DNA of 64,000 nt from NCBI RefSeq assembly GCF_011742555.1, contig NZ_JAAQQR010000003.1, positions 558,001-622,000 of the forward strand, read 5' to 3'. The stretch's first letter is position 1; each line of letters begins with the position of its first letter. The notes beneath the pieces were generated by a model. The model searched no databases. It had not been told where the DNA came from and saw nothing but the letters and a program-made list of their open reading frames with translations. Positions 53,290 through 63,142 of the stretch are shown in pieces. Both the position numbers and the translations under genes were made by a program. Source of the DNA: Luteibacter jiangsuensis (GTDB lineage Bacteria; Pseudomonadota; Gammaproteobacteria; Xanthomonadales; Rhodanobacteraceae).

Positions 53290-55269
53290 TCACAGCGAGC
53301 GCCCCATGCTCGCCTGCGCCTGCTGCGCGCGCGTCTCCTCCATGATCTGCGCCTGCCGCTGGTCGTGCTGCTGGATCTGCTCGATGGCCTGTTCGGGTAA
53401 GGGCGGCTCTTTTTCCAGATCGATCAGGGCCGGCCGGGTCCGGACGCCGGTCCCGATGAACTCGATCGTCATCCGGTCCTCGTCCAGGCGCACGTCGAAA
53501 AGGTTGTCGGCCGTGATCCGGCTGGCATGGCAGGCGGCGGTAAATTCCAGCAGGCGGTCTTCCGAGGCATCCGGAACGCATCGCTCCAGCTCCTTGTAGA
53601 GCCCGTGCTGGGGATGGTCCGCATGGCGCGGATCGTTCCGGCCGATGTTCGATGACGTGGGAAGGTTCGCAGGCGAGGAGTCCAGGTCCACTTCTTGCGC
53701 CACGTCGTGCGACAGGGTCCGACGTTGTGCGAAGTCGTGCATGGCGGTCGACCACCTGTCGGCGCTGTGTGCCATCGTCGTGTTCATCGACGCGACGACG
53801 GACACCTCGCTGCGCCTTTCCGCCCGGTCGAACGGCGCTTCGATGGCCGTGAGCGTGGCGCCGTCCTTGCTGAGTTCGATGCGATCGATGCGCTCAAGGC
53901 CGTCGGAGCGGGCGGCGACGACGAGGGCGGCGCTGAGGTTGTCGCTGCGCTGGTCGGGCGTTCGGTTGACCTGCCGGTCGAGGTCGTACACATGCGTCTG
54001 GGCGTCGAGATACATGCGGTGATCGGGGTGGCTCGGGTCGTCGAGCCGGATGACGGGTACCACGGGCGGTGGTGGCGCCGGCGGTGTCGGTGCAGGACCG
54101 GGCATCGCGGGTGCTTCGACGGTTCGCGCCACCTCGGCGGTATCCGGCAGTTGTGGCAGTGCTTCGGGTGGTTCCGGGGTGACGCGCTGCCAGTCGAACC
54201 GGCTGGCCAGAGAGGGATCCACCGGCTCGGCATCGCGGCAGATATCGACGATCTTGCAATTCGCCAACTCGTCGCGAAGATTGCGCTGGCCGTCCTTGTC
54301 CATGCGCAAGCCGAAGGCGGCGGTGACGCCGTCTGCCTGGAAGATGGTGAACTGCGCCGGATCCGGCGGCACCTCTCGATGCGTGAACAGCGGCCGATCG
54401 GTCAGCGCGTTCAGATAGTCGGCCATGCCGTTGAAGGCCAGGGTTTCGAGCCCCGCGTCGTCGTTGCCGCCGCCGACATTGGAATGGCCGCCGGGGAGGG
54501 TGGCACTTAAGAAACGGCCGTCGTCGGACCAATCCGGATCGAGGATGGTCTGGTGCGGGAACAACTCGCGCTGCTCGTCGCGGGCAATCTGCGAGAAGCC
54601 CGACAGCACGGACTTCGGCAGGCGCGCGTCGTAGTTCTTCGGAAGATTCGTACCGACCGGATCGAACAGTCCGACGGCCTGGGCCACTTCGCCCGGCGGG
54701 ACGAGGGTGCTCGGCGACTTCACGGTGAGGTTGCCGTGGGCGTCACGCCCGAACTTCAAACCTTCCGGATGGGCGATACCGAACTGATCGACCAGACGCG
54801 CCAACCCGGGTACGAGGACGGCGCCTCGGCTGTAGCCGACGCCGACGACGCGAATCTGCGCCTCCGGGTCCTCGTGCTTCCATTGTTCTGCCGCCCTGGA
54901 AAGGTCCCGGTAGACCTTACGGATCTTGTCGTCCCACGTGTAAGGGATGGCGCCATCGATGGCGCGGGCGAACGGATTCTTCTGTGTACCAATCCCTTCG
55001 GCATAGCCTACGCGGACTCGATTACTGTGCTCATCAGCAAGTTCGTCGGCTTGCTTCTTCAACTCGCCGATGTTCGTTAGTAATCGATCGTTGTAGGCAC
55101 TCTGTCCTGTGCCATCGAACAGGGCGATGAACAGGTACTCGTGCGGCCGGTCACGGTGCTGCAGCACCGGCACGGTCTGTTTCGCCTGCTGTTCGCGCAT
55201 CCGCTCATAGGCGTCCAGATCGCTGGCGCTTGCAGGGCGAGTCGTGCCGCCCGAAAGAAGTTGCCCCAT
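53290..55269 (-). CDS. Lipase effector (DUF2235) with Xanthomonadales T4SS tail
   Basis: A 659-residue antibacterial lipase candidate. The N-terminal DUF2235 (Tle1-like) alpha/beta hydrolase shows FIALFDGTGQSAYNDRL, the nucleophile motif GYSRG (Ser147), Asp203 in GLFDPVG and His262 in GGHSNVGGG. A Pro-rich linker (about 385-404) follows. The C-terminal part (about 409-510) fits the XVIPCD signal of X-T4SS effectors: DDPSHPDHRMYLDAQ, NRTPDQRSDNLSAAL, DRIELSKDG, SMNTTMAHSADRW. A further part (546-645) with HPQHGLYKELERCVPDASE and EQIQQHDQRQAQ may be a second such unit. The upstream gene on the same strand is the likely immunity gene. Confidence 0.82.
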   Translation of the reverse strand: MGQLLSGGTTRPASASDLDAYERMREQQAKQTVPVLQHRDRPHEYLFIALFDGTGQSAYNDRLLTNIGELKKQADELADEHSNRVRVGYAEGIGTQKNPFARAIDGAIPYTWDDKIRKVYRDLSRAAEQWKHEDPEAQIRVVGVGYSRGAVLVPGLARLVDQFGIAHPEGLKFGRDAHGNLTVKSPSTLVPPGEVAQAVGLFDPVGTNLPKNYDARLPKSVLSGFSQIARDEQRELFPHQTILDPDWSDDGRFLSATLPGGHSNVGGGNDDAGLETLAFNGMADYLNALTDRPLFTHREVPPDPAQFTIFQADGVTAAFGLRMDKDGQRNLRDELANCKIVDICRDAEPVDPSLASRFDWQRVTPEPPEALPQLPDTAEVARTVEAPAMPGPAPTPPAPPPPVVPVIRLDDPSHPDHRMYLDAQTHVYDLDRQVNRTPDQRSDNLSAALVVAARSDGLERIDRIELSKDGATLTAIEAPFDRAERRSEVSVVASMNTTMAHSADRWSTAMHDFAQRRTLSHDVAQEVDLDSSPANLPTSSNIGRNDPRHADHPQHGLYKELERCVPDASEDRLLEFTAACHASRITADNLFDVRLDEDRMTIEFIGTGVRTRPALIDLEKEPPLPEQAIEQIQQHDQRQAQIMEETRAQQAQASMGRSL

Positions 55270-55288
55270 GGGTCACGCTCCGTGTGTT

Positions 55289-56110
55289 TCAGTACTGGTA
55301 GGTCTCAGCGAGGATCAGTTCATCTCGCGAATTGCTATAGGGATTGCTCGGTTTCTGGAAATGCTTCGTCGGGACATAGGTGCGCATGTAGACCCGAATC
55401 GTCCGGTCGTTGATCTCCAGCAGTATCTGTGGGTCGACAGTGAGTTCCCCATCGGGAAGGTCGAGTACCTCTTCCCTAGGGACGTTATGCCTGGCAATCT
55501 CGTCGCGAAAGATCGCGCCGATATCGATATGAGCTTGATGTTCGGTGCCGTCCATGGAACGCCATGTCACTTCCGCCGGTTCGGGAAAATTGGCAATCCC
55601 GACATGGCCGCCGAGAAGGTGATCGAGATACTTCGGCCCATATTTGGATGAAGGCGGCGTCGGTTTATCGCGGATCGACCACGCGCCTGCATACCAGACC
55701 TTGCACATTTGCGTGCTGTAACAGACCACCCTGAAGGAATGGTCCTTGAACTTCAACGGCCATTTGGGCGGTTGAAGATTGAGTTCCGCACGCACCGCGG
55801 GGTCGATATAGCGCTCTTCGCTTAGCGTCTGTGCAGACGACGCGCAAGTGGTAAAGCTGGAAGATCCCACAGCGATCAGCGCCGCCATGGCAAGTTCGCG
55901 AGGTTTCATGTCTTCCCATTCCTTTTCGGGTTTCTGTTGAGGCGCGGGGCGTGGCGGTGGCCCCAACTCTCGCCGCACCTGCTCGTTGATGATCGCCACG
56001 TCGCGCAGCAGCTGCATGTCGTGCAGCGGGTCGCGCGTCGCGAGCTTGTGAACAGGGATGAGCGACGATGGACGCGCGCCTTCGTCACCGAAGTCGTCTT
56101 CCGATGTCAT
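55289..56110 (-). CDS. Probable immunity protein for the lipase effector
   Basis: A 273-residue protein beginning 19 nt upstream of the effector gene on the same strand, the usual place for an immunity gene. Residues 1-68 are polar. A hydrophobic stretch then follows (about 69-92, LAMAALIAVGSSSF, with a nearby Cys), which could be an anchor or, from an inner Met, a signal peptide. The rest is a soluble domain with WPLKFKDHSFRVVCYST, GGHVGIANFPEPAEVTWRS and LEINDRTIRVYMRTYVPTK, as in proteins found beside DUF2235 effectors. The ATG at 56110 follows GGAG; the inner ATG would remove the polar start. Confidence 0.7.
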   Translation of the reverse strand: MTSEDDFGDEGARPSSLIPVHKLATRDPLHDMQLLRDVAIINEQVRRELGPPPRPAPQQKPEKEWEDMKPRELAMAALIAVGSSSFTTCASSAQTLSEERYIDPAVRAELNLQPPKWPLKFKDHSFRVVCYSTQMCKVWYAGAWSIRDKPTPPSSKYGPKYLDHLLGGHVGIANFPEPAEVTWRSMDGTEHQAHIDIGAIFRDEIARHNVPREEVLDLPDGELTVDPQILLEINDRTIRVYMRTYVPTKHFQKPSNPYSNSRDELILAETYQY

Positions 56111-56321
56111 GATTTCTCCATTGCGCCGATCCAATCGCCTTCCATGGATGCATAGCGAGCCTTCCTTGCGTGGGCGGGAGGATGCTCAAGTAAGTGGCAG
56201 AGCATGGCAATAGTTCATTGCCGACGCGGGCTGTAGGCCGCATTCCGCAAGGGCTTGCTAGTGACCGCCAGCTTTGCGTCTGCCGCCGGCCCTTCAGATG
56301 TTTCGGGGCGACGAAACGAAA

Positions 56322-56343
56322 GAAGGCGCCCGAAGGCGCCTTC
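56322..56343 (-). terminator. Intrinsic terminator of ahcY
   Basis: A perfect 9-bp stem GAAGGCGCC/GGCGCCTTC with a TTCG loop lies 29 nt after the ahcY stop on the minus strand. It is followed by TTTCGTTTCG. Confidence 0.75.
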
Positions 56344-56371
56344 CGTCATCACTGCTTAGCGGTGATGTCGA

Positions 56372-57805
<1,434 letters not shown>

Positions 57806-57828
57806 CTGGCGTAGCTCCGGAGATTCAC

Positions 57829-57903
57829 GGGGGCGCCGTTCGGTGGGACGCCGCGCCGAGCCTGGCCTATGGGGAACCCCATGGTCGCAGCGCCCCTCGG
57901 CGG
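57829..57903 (-). ncRNA. SAH riboswitch upstream of ahcY
   Basis: On the minus strand the leader contains GAGGGGCGCTGCGACC, then a variable hairpin (GGGG TTCCCC), then GGCCAGGCTCGGCGCGG and, near the end, AACGGCGCC. These are the conserved elements of the SAH-binding riboswitch, in the right order. The first GAGGGGCGC-type strand can pair with the later GGCGCC. It ends 24 nt before the ahcY start. A TATAAT box lies at 57920-57925, 17 nt upstream of it. Confidence 0.9.
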
Positions 57904-57919
57904 GCAAAACGGTCCCTCG

Positions 57920-57925
57920 ATTATA
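57920..57925 (-). promoter_or_regulatory. -10 box (TATAAT) of the ahcY leader
   Basis: A perfect TATAAT on the minus strand lies 17 nt before the first conserved base of the riboswitch. No good -35 element is visible at standard spacing. Confidence 0.6.
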
Positions 57926-57998
57926 TCGCGGAATCCGGATGCAGGGATGAACGGCATTTTTCGGTACTCTCGGGGTTCCCGCCAGACACGAGAGCCCG

Positions 57999-60704
57999 AT
58001 GGAAGCCGCACGCGACCCCGAATTCCTTCCCCACGACGGCCCCTTGCGCGACGACGTTCGCCGGCTGGGCGCCCTGGTCGGCCAGATGCTCGCGGAGCAG
58101 GGCGGGCAGGCCTTTTTCGAGCGGGTGGAGCAGGTGCGCACCGCGGCCATCCGCCGTCGGCGCAGCGGCGAGTCGGTCGATGCCCTGGCCGAGACCCTGA
58201 CCGGCCTCGACGCCGCGGATGCCGAAGCCCTGGCCCGCGCCTTTGCCACCTACTTCCAGGCCGTGAACACCGCCGAGCGCGTGCACCGCATCCGCCGCCG
58301 GCGCGATTACCAGCGTGAAGGCCGCGCCCCGCAGCCCGAGTCGCTGGCCGCCGTGCTGGCGCAGCTGAAGAAGGACGGGGTGGACCGCAACGAGCTGACC
58401 CGGCTGCTCGGCCATCTGGACGTGGAGCCGGTGTTCACTGCCCATCCCACCGAGGCCGTGCGTCGCTCCCTGCTCGAAAAGGAACAGGAGATCGTGCGCG
58501 CGCTCGTCGACGAATTCGACCCGACCCGCACGCCCCAGGAGCTGCGCGACGACGATGCCCGCATCCTCATGGCGCTTTCCGCCGGATGGCAGACGGCCGA
58601 GGCATCGCCGGTGCGGCCGAGCGTGCAGGACGAGTTCGAGCACGTCGGCTTCTACATCGCCCGGCCGCTGTATCGTGTGCTGCCCGCGCTTTACGAAGCT
58701 CTGGAACAGGCGCTTGCCGACACCTTCGGCGAAGGCATTGCCGTGCCGCGCGTGCTGCGTTTTGCCACCTGGGTGGGCGGCGACATGGACGGCAACCCGA
58801 ACGTCAACGCCGACACCATCGCGGCGACGCTGTCGGCGCAACGCTCGCTCGTGCTCGAACGCTATATCGAGGACGTCGGCGCACTGGGCCGCCTGCTCAG
58901 CCAGACGGAAGATCGCGTGAAGCTGGGCGACGGCTTCCGCGCACGCCTCCAGGCGTACCGCGACAGATTCCCCGAGGCGGCCGCGCGAATCCGGCCGCGG
59001 CACGCCGACATGCCCTACCGCGCGTTCCTCACCTTCGTCGCCGAGCGGCTGGATGCCACATTGCACGAGCGGGACGGTCGTTACGGCGCCGCCGACGAGT
59101 TCATCGACGATATCGTCCTGATCGAAACGAGTCTGCTGGAGCATGGCGGAAAGCACGCGGGCGCGTATGCCGTCGGCCGCCTGCTGTGGCGCGCACGCAC
59201 GTTCGGGTTCCACCTCGCACGGCTGGATGTGCGCCAGGACGCGCGCCTGCATGACGAAGCCTTGTCCGCGCTGCTGGGCGACGGCGAATGGGCGAATCGC
59301 GACGCGACGACGCGCGCCGGCAGCCTGCGCCCTTATGCGGCGGGTGAGCGCAGCTTCGTCGCCGGTTCCGGCGACGAGAACGTGACGATGCTGCGCGACG
59401 TGTTCGCCACCCTGGCCGACTCGCGCAAGCGCTACGGCAACGAAGCCACGGGCCTGTACATCATCAGCATGGCCGAAACGGCGGCCGACGTGCTCGCCGT
59501 GCTGGCGCTCGCGCGCCATGGCGGCCTGGTGAACGAGGGCATCGTGCCTCTGGACGTCGCGCCGCTGTTCGAGACCATCGACGATCTCGCCGGTGGCGCG
59601 GAAACGCTGCGCACACTACTCGACGATCCTGTCTATCGCGCCCACCTCAAGGCACGCGGCGACCGCCAGTGGGTGATGCTCGGTTATTCCGACAGCGGCA
59701 AGGATGGCGGCACCGTGGCCTCCAAGTGGAGCCTGCAACGCGCGCAGGTGGAACTGCTGGACGTGGCGAAGCAGGCCGGCATCCGCATCGCCTTCTTCCA
59801 TGGCCGCGGCGGCTCGGCCAGCCGCGGCGGCTCGCGTATCACGCCCGCGCTCATGGCCTCGCCGCGCGGTTCCGTCGCGGGCATCCTGCGCGTCACGGAG
59901 CAGGGCGAAGTGATCCATCGCAAGTACGGCATCCGCGCCCTCGCCGTGCGCAACCTCGAGCAGACGCTGGGTGCCGTCATGCGCGCTTCGTTGCGGCCGC
60001 GCGACAGCGAGGCGCGCGAAGAGGCCTGGAAAGACACGATGGCGCGGCTGTCGGACGCGAGCCGCAAGGCCTACCGGGCCTTCGTCGACAAGGAAGGCTT
60101 CGTGGACTACTTCCGTGGCGCCACGCCGATCGACGTCATCGAACGCATGACGCTCGGCTCGCGTCCGGCGCGCCGGCGCAGCATGAAGGGCGTCGAAGAT
60201 CTGCGCGCCATCCCATGGGTGTTCTCGTGGACGCAGTGTCGCGCGGTGCTCACGGGGTGGTACGGGCTGGGCTCGGCGCTCGACAGCATTGCGAAGGAAT
60301 GCGGCGACGAGGCCCTCGTTGGCATGGCACGGGACTGGCCGTTCTTCGCGACGATGCTCGACGACGTGGAAATGGTGCTGGCCAAGGCCGACATCGACAT
60401 CGCGGAGGCGTTCTCCAGGCTTGCGGGACCGTTGCACGATCGCTTCTTCCCGATGCTGCGCGACGAGTTCGAGCGAACGGTGCGATGGGTATCGAAGCTA
60501 AAGGGCGACAAGGAACTGCTGGCCGGCGACCCGCGTCTGGCGACGTCGATCCGCCTGCGCAACCCGTACGTGGACCCGATGAGCCTGTTGCAGGTGGATC
60601 TGTTGCGCCGCTGGCGCGCCACCGGCGGCAAGGACGATACCTTGCTCAAGGCGCTGGTGGCTTGCGTGAATGGCGTGTCGCAGGGGTTGCAGAATACGGG
60701 TTGA
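57999..60704 (+). CDS. ppc: Phosphoenolpyruvate carboxylase
   Basis: A 901-residue enzyme that carboxylates phosphoenolpyruvate to oxaloacetate, refilling the citrate cycle. Catalytic stretches are [17 protein letters not shown] (active-site His), [34 protein letters not shown] and [16 protein letters not shown], and the C-terminal end [10 protein letters not shown]. Length is normal. It is divergent from ahcY across about 190 bp that also hold the riboswitch leader. Three tandem REP pairs follow its end. Confidence 0.97.
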   Translation: MEAARDPEFLPHDGPLRDDVRRLGALVGQMLAEQGGQAFFERVEQVRTAAIRRRRSGESVDALAETLTGLDAADAEALARAFATYFQAVNTAERVHRIRRRRDYQREGRAPQPESLAAVLAQLKKDGVDRNELTRLLGHLDVEPVFTAHPTEAVRRSLLEKEQEIVRALVDEFDPTRTPQELRDDDARILMALSAGWQTAEASPVRPSVQDEFEHVGFYIARPLYRVLPALYEALEQALADTFGEGIAVPRVLRFATWVGGDMDGNPNVNADTIAATLSAQRSLVLERYIEDVGALGRLLSQTEDRVKLGDGFRARLQAYRDRFPEAAARIRPRHADMPYRAFLTFVAERLDATLHERDGRYGAADEFIDDIVLIETSLLEHGGKHAGAYAVGRLLWRARTFGFHLARLDVRQDARLHDEALSALLGDGEWANRDATTRAGSLRPYAAGERSFVAGSGDENVTMLRDVFATLADSRKRYGNEATGLYIISMAETAADVLAVLALARHGGLVNEGIVPLDVAPLFETIDDLAGGAETLRTLLDDPVYRAHLKARGDRQWVMLGYSDSGKDGGTVASKWSLQRAQVELLDVAKQAGIRIAFFHGRGGSASRGGSRITPALMASPRGSVAGILRVTEQGEVIHRKYGIRALAVRNLEQTLGAVMRASLRPRDSEAREEAWKDTMARLSDASRKAYRAFVDKEGFVDYFRGATPIDVIERMTLGSRPARRRSMKGVEDLRAIPWVFSWTQCRAVLTGWYGLGSALDSIAKECGDEALVGMARDWPFFATMLDDVEMVLAKADIDIAEAFSRLAGPLHDRFFPMLRDEFERTVRWVSKLKGDKELLAGDPRLATSIRLRNPYVDPMSLLQVDLLRRWRATGGKDDTLLKALVACVNGVSQGLQNTG

Positions 60705-60736
60705 AGCACCAGCCTTGCAGGAACCGGCCATCCTTT

Positions 60737-61052
60737 TGTGGGAGCCGGCTATGCCGGCGATCCCGCGGCAGCGGCATGCTTGCCGCAGGCATCCATCGCC
60801 GCTGAAGCGGCTCCCACACAAAGCTCGAAAAACCTCTGTGCTTGGAGATCCTCTGTGGGAGCCGGCTATGCCGGCGATCCCGCGGCAGCGGCACGCTTGC
60901 CGCAGGCATCCATCGCCGCTGAAGCGGCTCCCACACAAAGCTCGAAAAACCTCTGTGCTTGGAGATCCTCTGTGGGAGCCGGCTATGCCGGCGATCCCGC
61001 GGCAGCGGCACGCTTGCCGCAAGCATCCATCGCCGCTGAAGCGGCTCCCACA
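60737..61052. repeat. Tandem array of three REP pairs (117-bp period)
   Basis: Three REP pairs at 60737-60818, 60854-60935 and 60971-61052 are spaced exactly 117 bp. The spacer (AAGCTCGAAAAACCTCTGTG and following 15 bases) is identical in both gaps. The copies differ at only a few bases. It fills the gap between ppc and the stop of uup, with no gene. Confidence 0.92.
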
Positions 61053-61059
61053 CAAAGCC

Positions 61060-62973
61060 TCAGCCCTCCAGCTCTTCCCAACGCGCGAACGCCGCTTCCA
61101 GTTCCGCCTGCAGTTTCGCCAGTTCCTCGTTGCCGCGCGTGATCGTGGCCGCGTCCTGCTGGTAGTACTTCGGATCGTTCATCGCTTCGGTGCGTTTCGC
61201 GATCTCCGCTTCCAGCTGCTCGAGCTTCGCGGGCAGGAGGTCGAGTTCGCGCTGTTCCTTGAAGGACAGCTTGCGCTTCGGCGTGGCCGGCGGGGTCGCG
61301 GCACCGGTCGTCGCTGTCCCTGAGGATGGCGACGGAGCGGCTGGGCTCACCACGGGTGCCGACGCGCCTTTCGTCGCCGCGGGCTTCGCGCCGTTCGCGG
61401 CGGGACGCTGCCGCAGCCAGTCGCTGTAGCCGCCGATGTATTCGCCGACGAGGCCATCGCCTTCGAGCACCAGCGTGCTGGTGACCACGTTGTCGATGAA
61501 GTCGCGATCGTGCGACACCAGCAGCAGCGTGCCGGTGTACTCGTTGAGCAGTTCCTCGAGCAGTTCCAGTGTCTCGACGTCGAGATCGTTCGTCGGTTCG
61601 TCCATCACCAGCAGGTTGGACGGCTGCGCGAACAGCTTCGCCAGCAGCAGGCGGTTTCTTTCGCCGCCCGAGAGCCGCGTGATCGGTGCGCGCGCCCGCT
61701 CCGGCGAGAACAGGAAGTCCTGCAGGTAGCCGATGATGTGCTTGCGCTGGCCGTTCAGCTCGATGTACTCGCGGCCCTCGGCCACGTTGTCCAGCGCGTT
61801 CATGCGGTCGTCCAGCACGGAGCGGTGCTGGTCGAAGTAGGCCACTTCCAGGCCCGTGCCGAGCGTGACCTCGCCTTGCTGCGGCTTCAGTTCGCCGAGC
61901 AGGGTCTTCAGCAGCGTGGACTTGCCCGCGCCGTTCGGACCCATGATGCCCACGCGATCGCCGCGCATGATGGTGGTCGATACGTCGTCGAGCAGCGTGC
62001 GCCCGCCATAGACCTGCGTGATGTGCTTTGCCTCGATCACCTTGCGCCCCGACGCCTGCGCCGTGGCCAGGGTGATGCGTGCGTTGCCGGACTGCTCGCG
62101 ACGCTCCGCGCGCTCCCGGCGCATCGCCTTCAACGCGCGCACACGACCTTCGTTGCGCGTGCGCCGCGCCTTGATGCCCTGGCGGATCCACACTTCTTCC
62201 TGCGCAAGCTTCCGGTCGAAATGGGCATTCGCCTGGGCTTCGGCGTGCAGGCGCTCTTCGCGGCGGCGCAGGTAGTTGTCGTAATCGCCCGGCCAGCTGG
62301 TAACGGTGCCGCGGTCGATCTCCACGATGCGCGTGGCCAGCGAACGCAGGAAGCTGCGGTCGTGGGTGATGAACACGATGCTGCCGGCGAAGCTCTTCAG
62401 GAAGCCTTCCAGCCAGGCGATGGCCTCGATGTCGAGATGGTTCGTGGGCTCGTCGAGTAACAGCAGGTTCGGGTCGCGCACCAGCGCCTGGCCGAGCAGC
62501 ACGCGGCGTTTCATACCGCCGGAGAGTTCCGAGAAATCGGTATGCGCCGGCAGTTCCAGGCGCTCGATGACCTGCTGCACGCGCGAATCGAGATCCCACG
62601 CGTTCTGCGCCTCGATCTGCGCCTGCACGTCGCCGAGTCCGTCCATGTCGCCCGCGTCGAGCAGGTGGTGGTAGCGGGCCAGGAGGTGGCCCAGCTCCCC
62701 GAGCCCGTCGGCCACCACGTCGAACACGCTGCCTTGCGTGTCCTGCGGCACTTCCTGGGTCAGCCGCGCGATGCGCGTGCCGCCCTGCAACCGGATCTCG
62801 CCGTCGTCGGGATGCAGTTCGCCGGCGATGAGTTTCAGCAGCGTGGACTTGCCGGCACCGTTACGGCCGACGATGCAGACGCGCTCGCCGGTATCCAGCG
62901 AAAGATCGACCTGTTCGAGCAGGAGCGGGCCGCCGACGCTGTAGTCGACGTTAAGTAATTGGATTAATGACAT
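61060..62973 (-). CDS. uup: ABC-F ATPase Uup
   Basis: A 637-residue soluble ATPase with two nucleotide-binding domains and no membrane part. Walker A motifs are GRNGAGKST (first) and GPNGAGKST (second), with signature LSGGMKRR and LSGGERNR and Walker B LLLDEPTNH and LVMDEPTND. A charged linker (about 230-310) joins them. The C-terminal coiled coil (about 560-637, with EQRELDLLPAKLEQLEAEI) is typical of Uup, which binds branched DNA or ribosomes. The ATG at 62973 was chosen; the longer frame passes through a repeat. The repeat family at 63001 lies just before its start. Confidence 0.93.
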   Translation of the reverse strand: MSLIQLLNVDYSVGGPLLLEQVDLSLDTGERVCIVGRNGAGKSTLLKLIAGELHPDDGEIRLQGGTRIARLTQEVPQDTQGSVFDVVADGLGELGHLLARYHHLLDAGDMDGLGDVQAQIEAQNAWDLDSRVQQVIERLELPAHTDFSELSGGMKRRVLLGQALVRDPNLLLLDEPTNHLDIEAIAWLEGFLKSFAGSIVFITHDRSFLRSLATRIVEIDRGTVTSWPGDYDNYLRRREERLHAEAQANAHFDRKLAQEEVWIRQGIKARRTRNEGRVRALKAMRRERAERREQSGNARITLATAQASGRKVIEAKHITQVYGGRTLLDDVSTTIMRGDRVGIMGPNGAGKSTLLKTLLGELKPQQGEVTLGTGLEVAYFDQHRSVLDDRMNALDNVAEGREYIELNGQRKHIIGYLQDFLFSPERARAPITRLSGGERNRLLLAKLFAQPSNLLVMDEPTNDLDVETLELLEELLNEYTGTLLLVSHDRDFIDNVVTSTLVLEGDGLVGEYIGGYSDWLRQRPAANGAKPAATKGASAPVVSPAAPSPSSGTATTGAATPPATPKRKLSFKEQRELDLLPAKLEQLEAEIAKRTEAMNDPKYYQQDAATITRGNEELAKLQAELEAAFARWEELEG

Positions 62974-63000
62974 CCGGGCATTGTAATGCCCACCCGGCCT

Positions 63001-63126
63001 GTAGGAGCGCGCCCTGCGCGCGACATATTTTGAGGCCGTGACTTGGAGCCGGCGCGCCAACTCGGGGACTGGCCCGAAACGATGTCGTACCCGACGCGGG
63101 CATAAACGCGCAGGGCGCGCTCCTAC
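63001..63126. repeat. Inverted repeat unit, GTAGGAGCGCGCCC family, copy 2
   Basis: This unit has the same ends and core as the one at 50581-50706 and the same total length of 126 bp, with scattered differences in the middle. It lies between uup and the aldose epimerase gene. Confidence 0.85.
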
Positions 63127-63142
63127 GAAGCGCCCGGCAGGT

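Noticed and set aside
60646-61055. Repetitive open frames across the three REP pairs
   Set aside because: They are translations of the 117-bp tandem repeat (117 is divisible by three, so the frame stays open); no gene signals are present.
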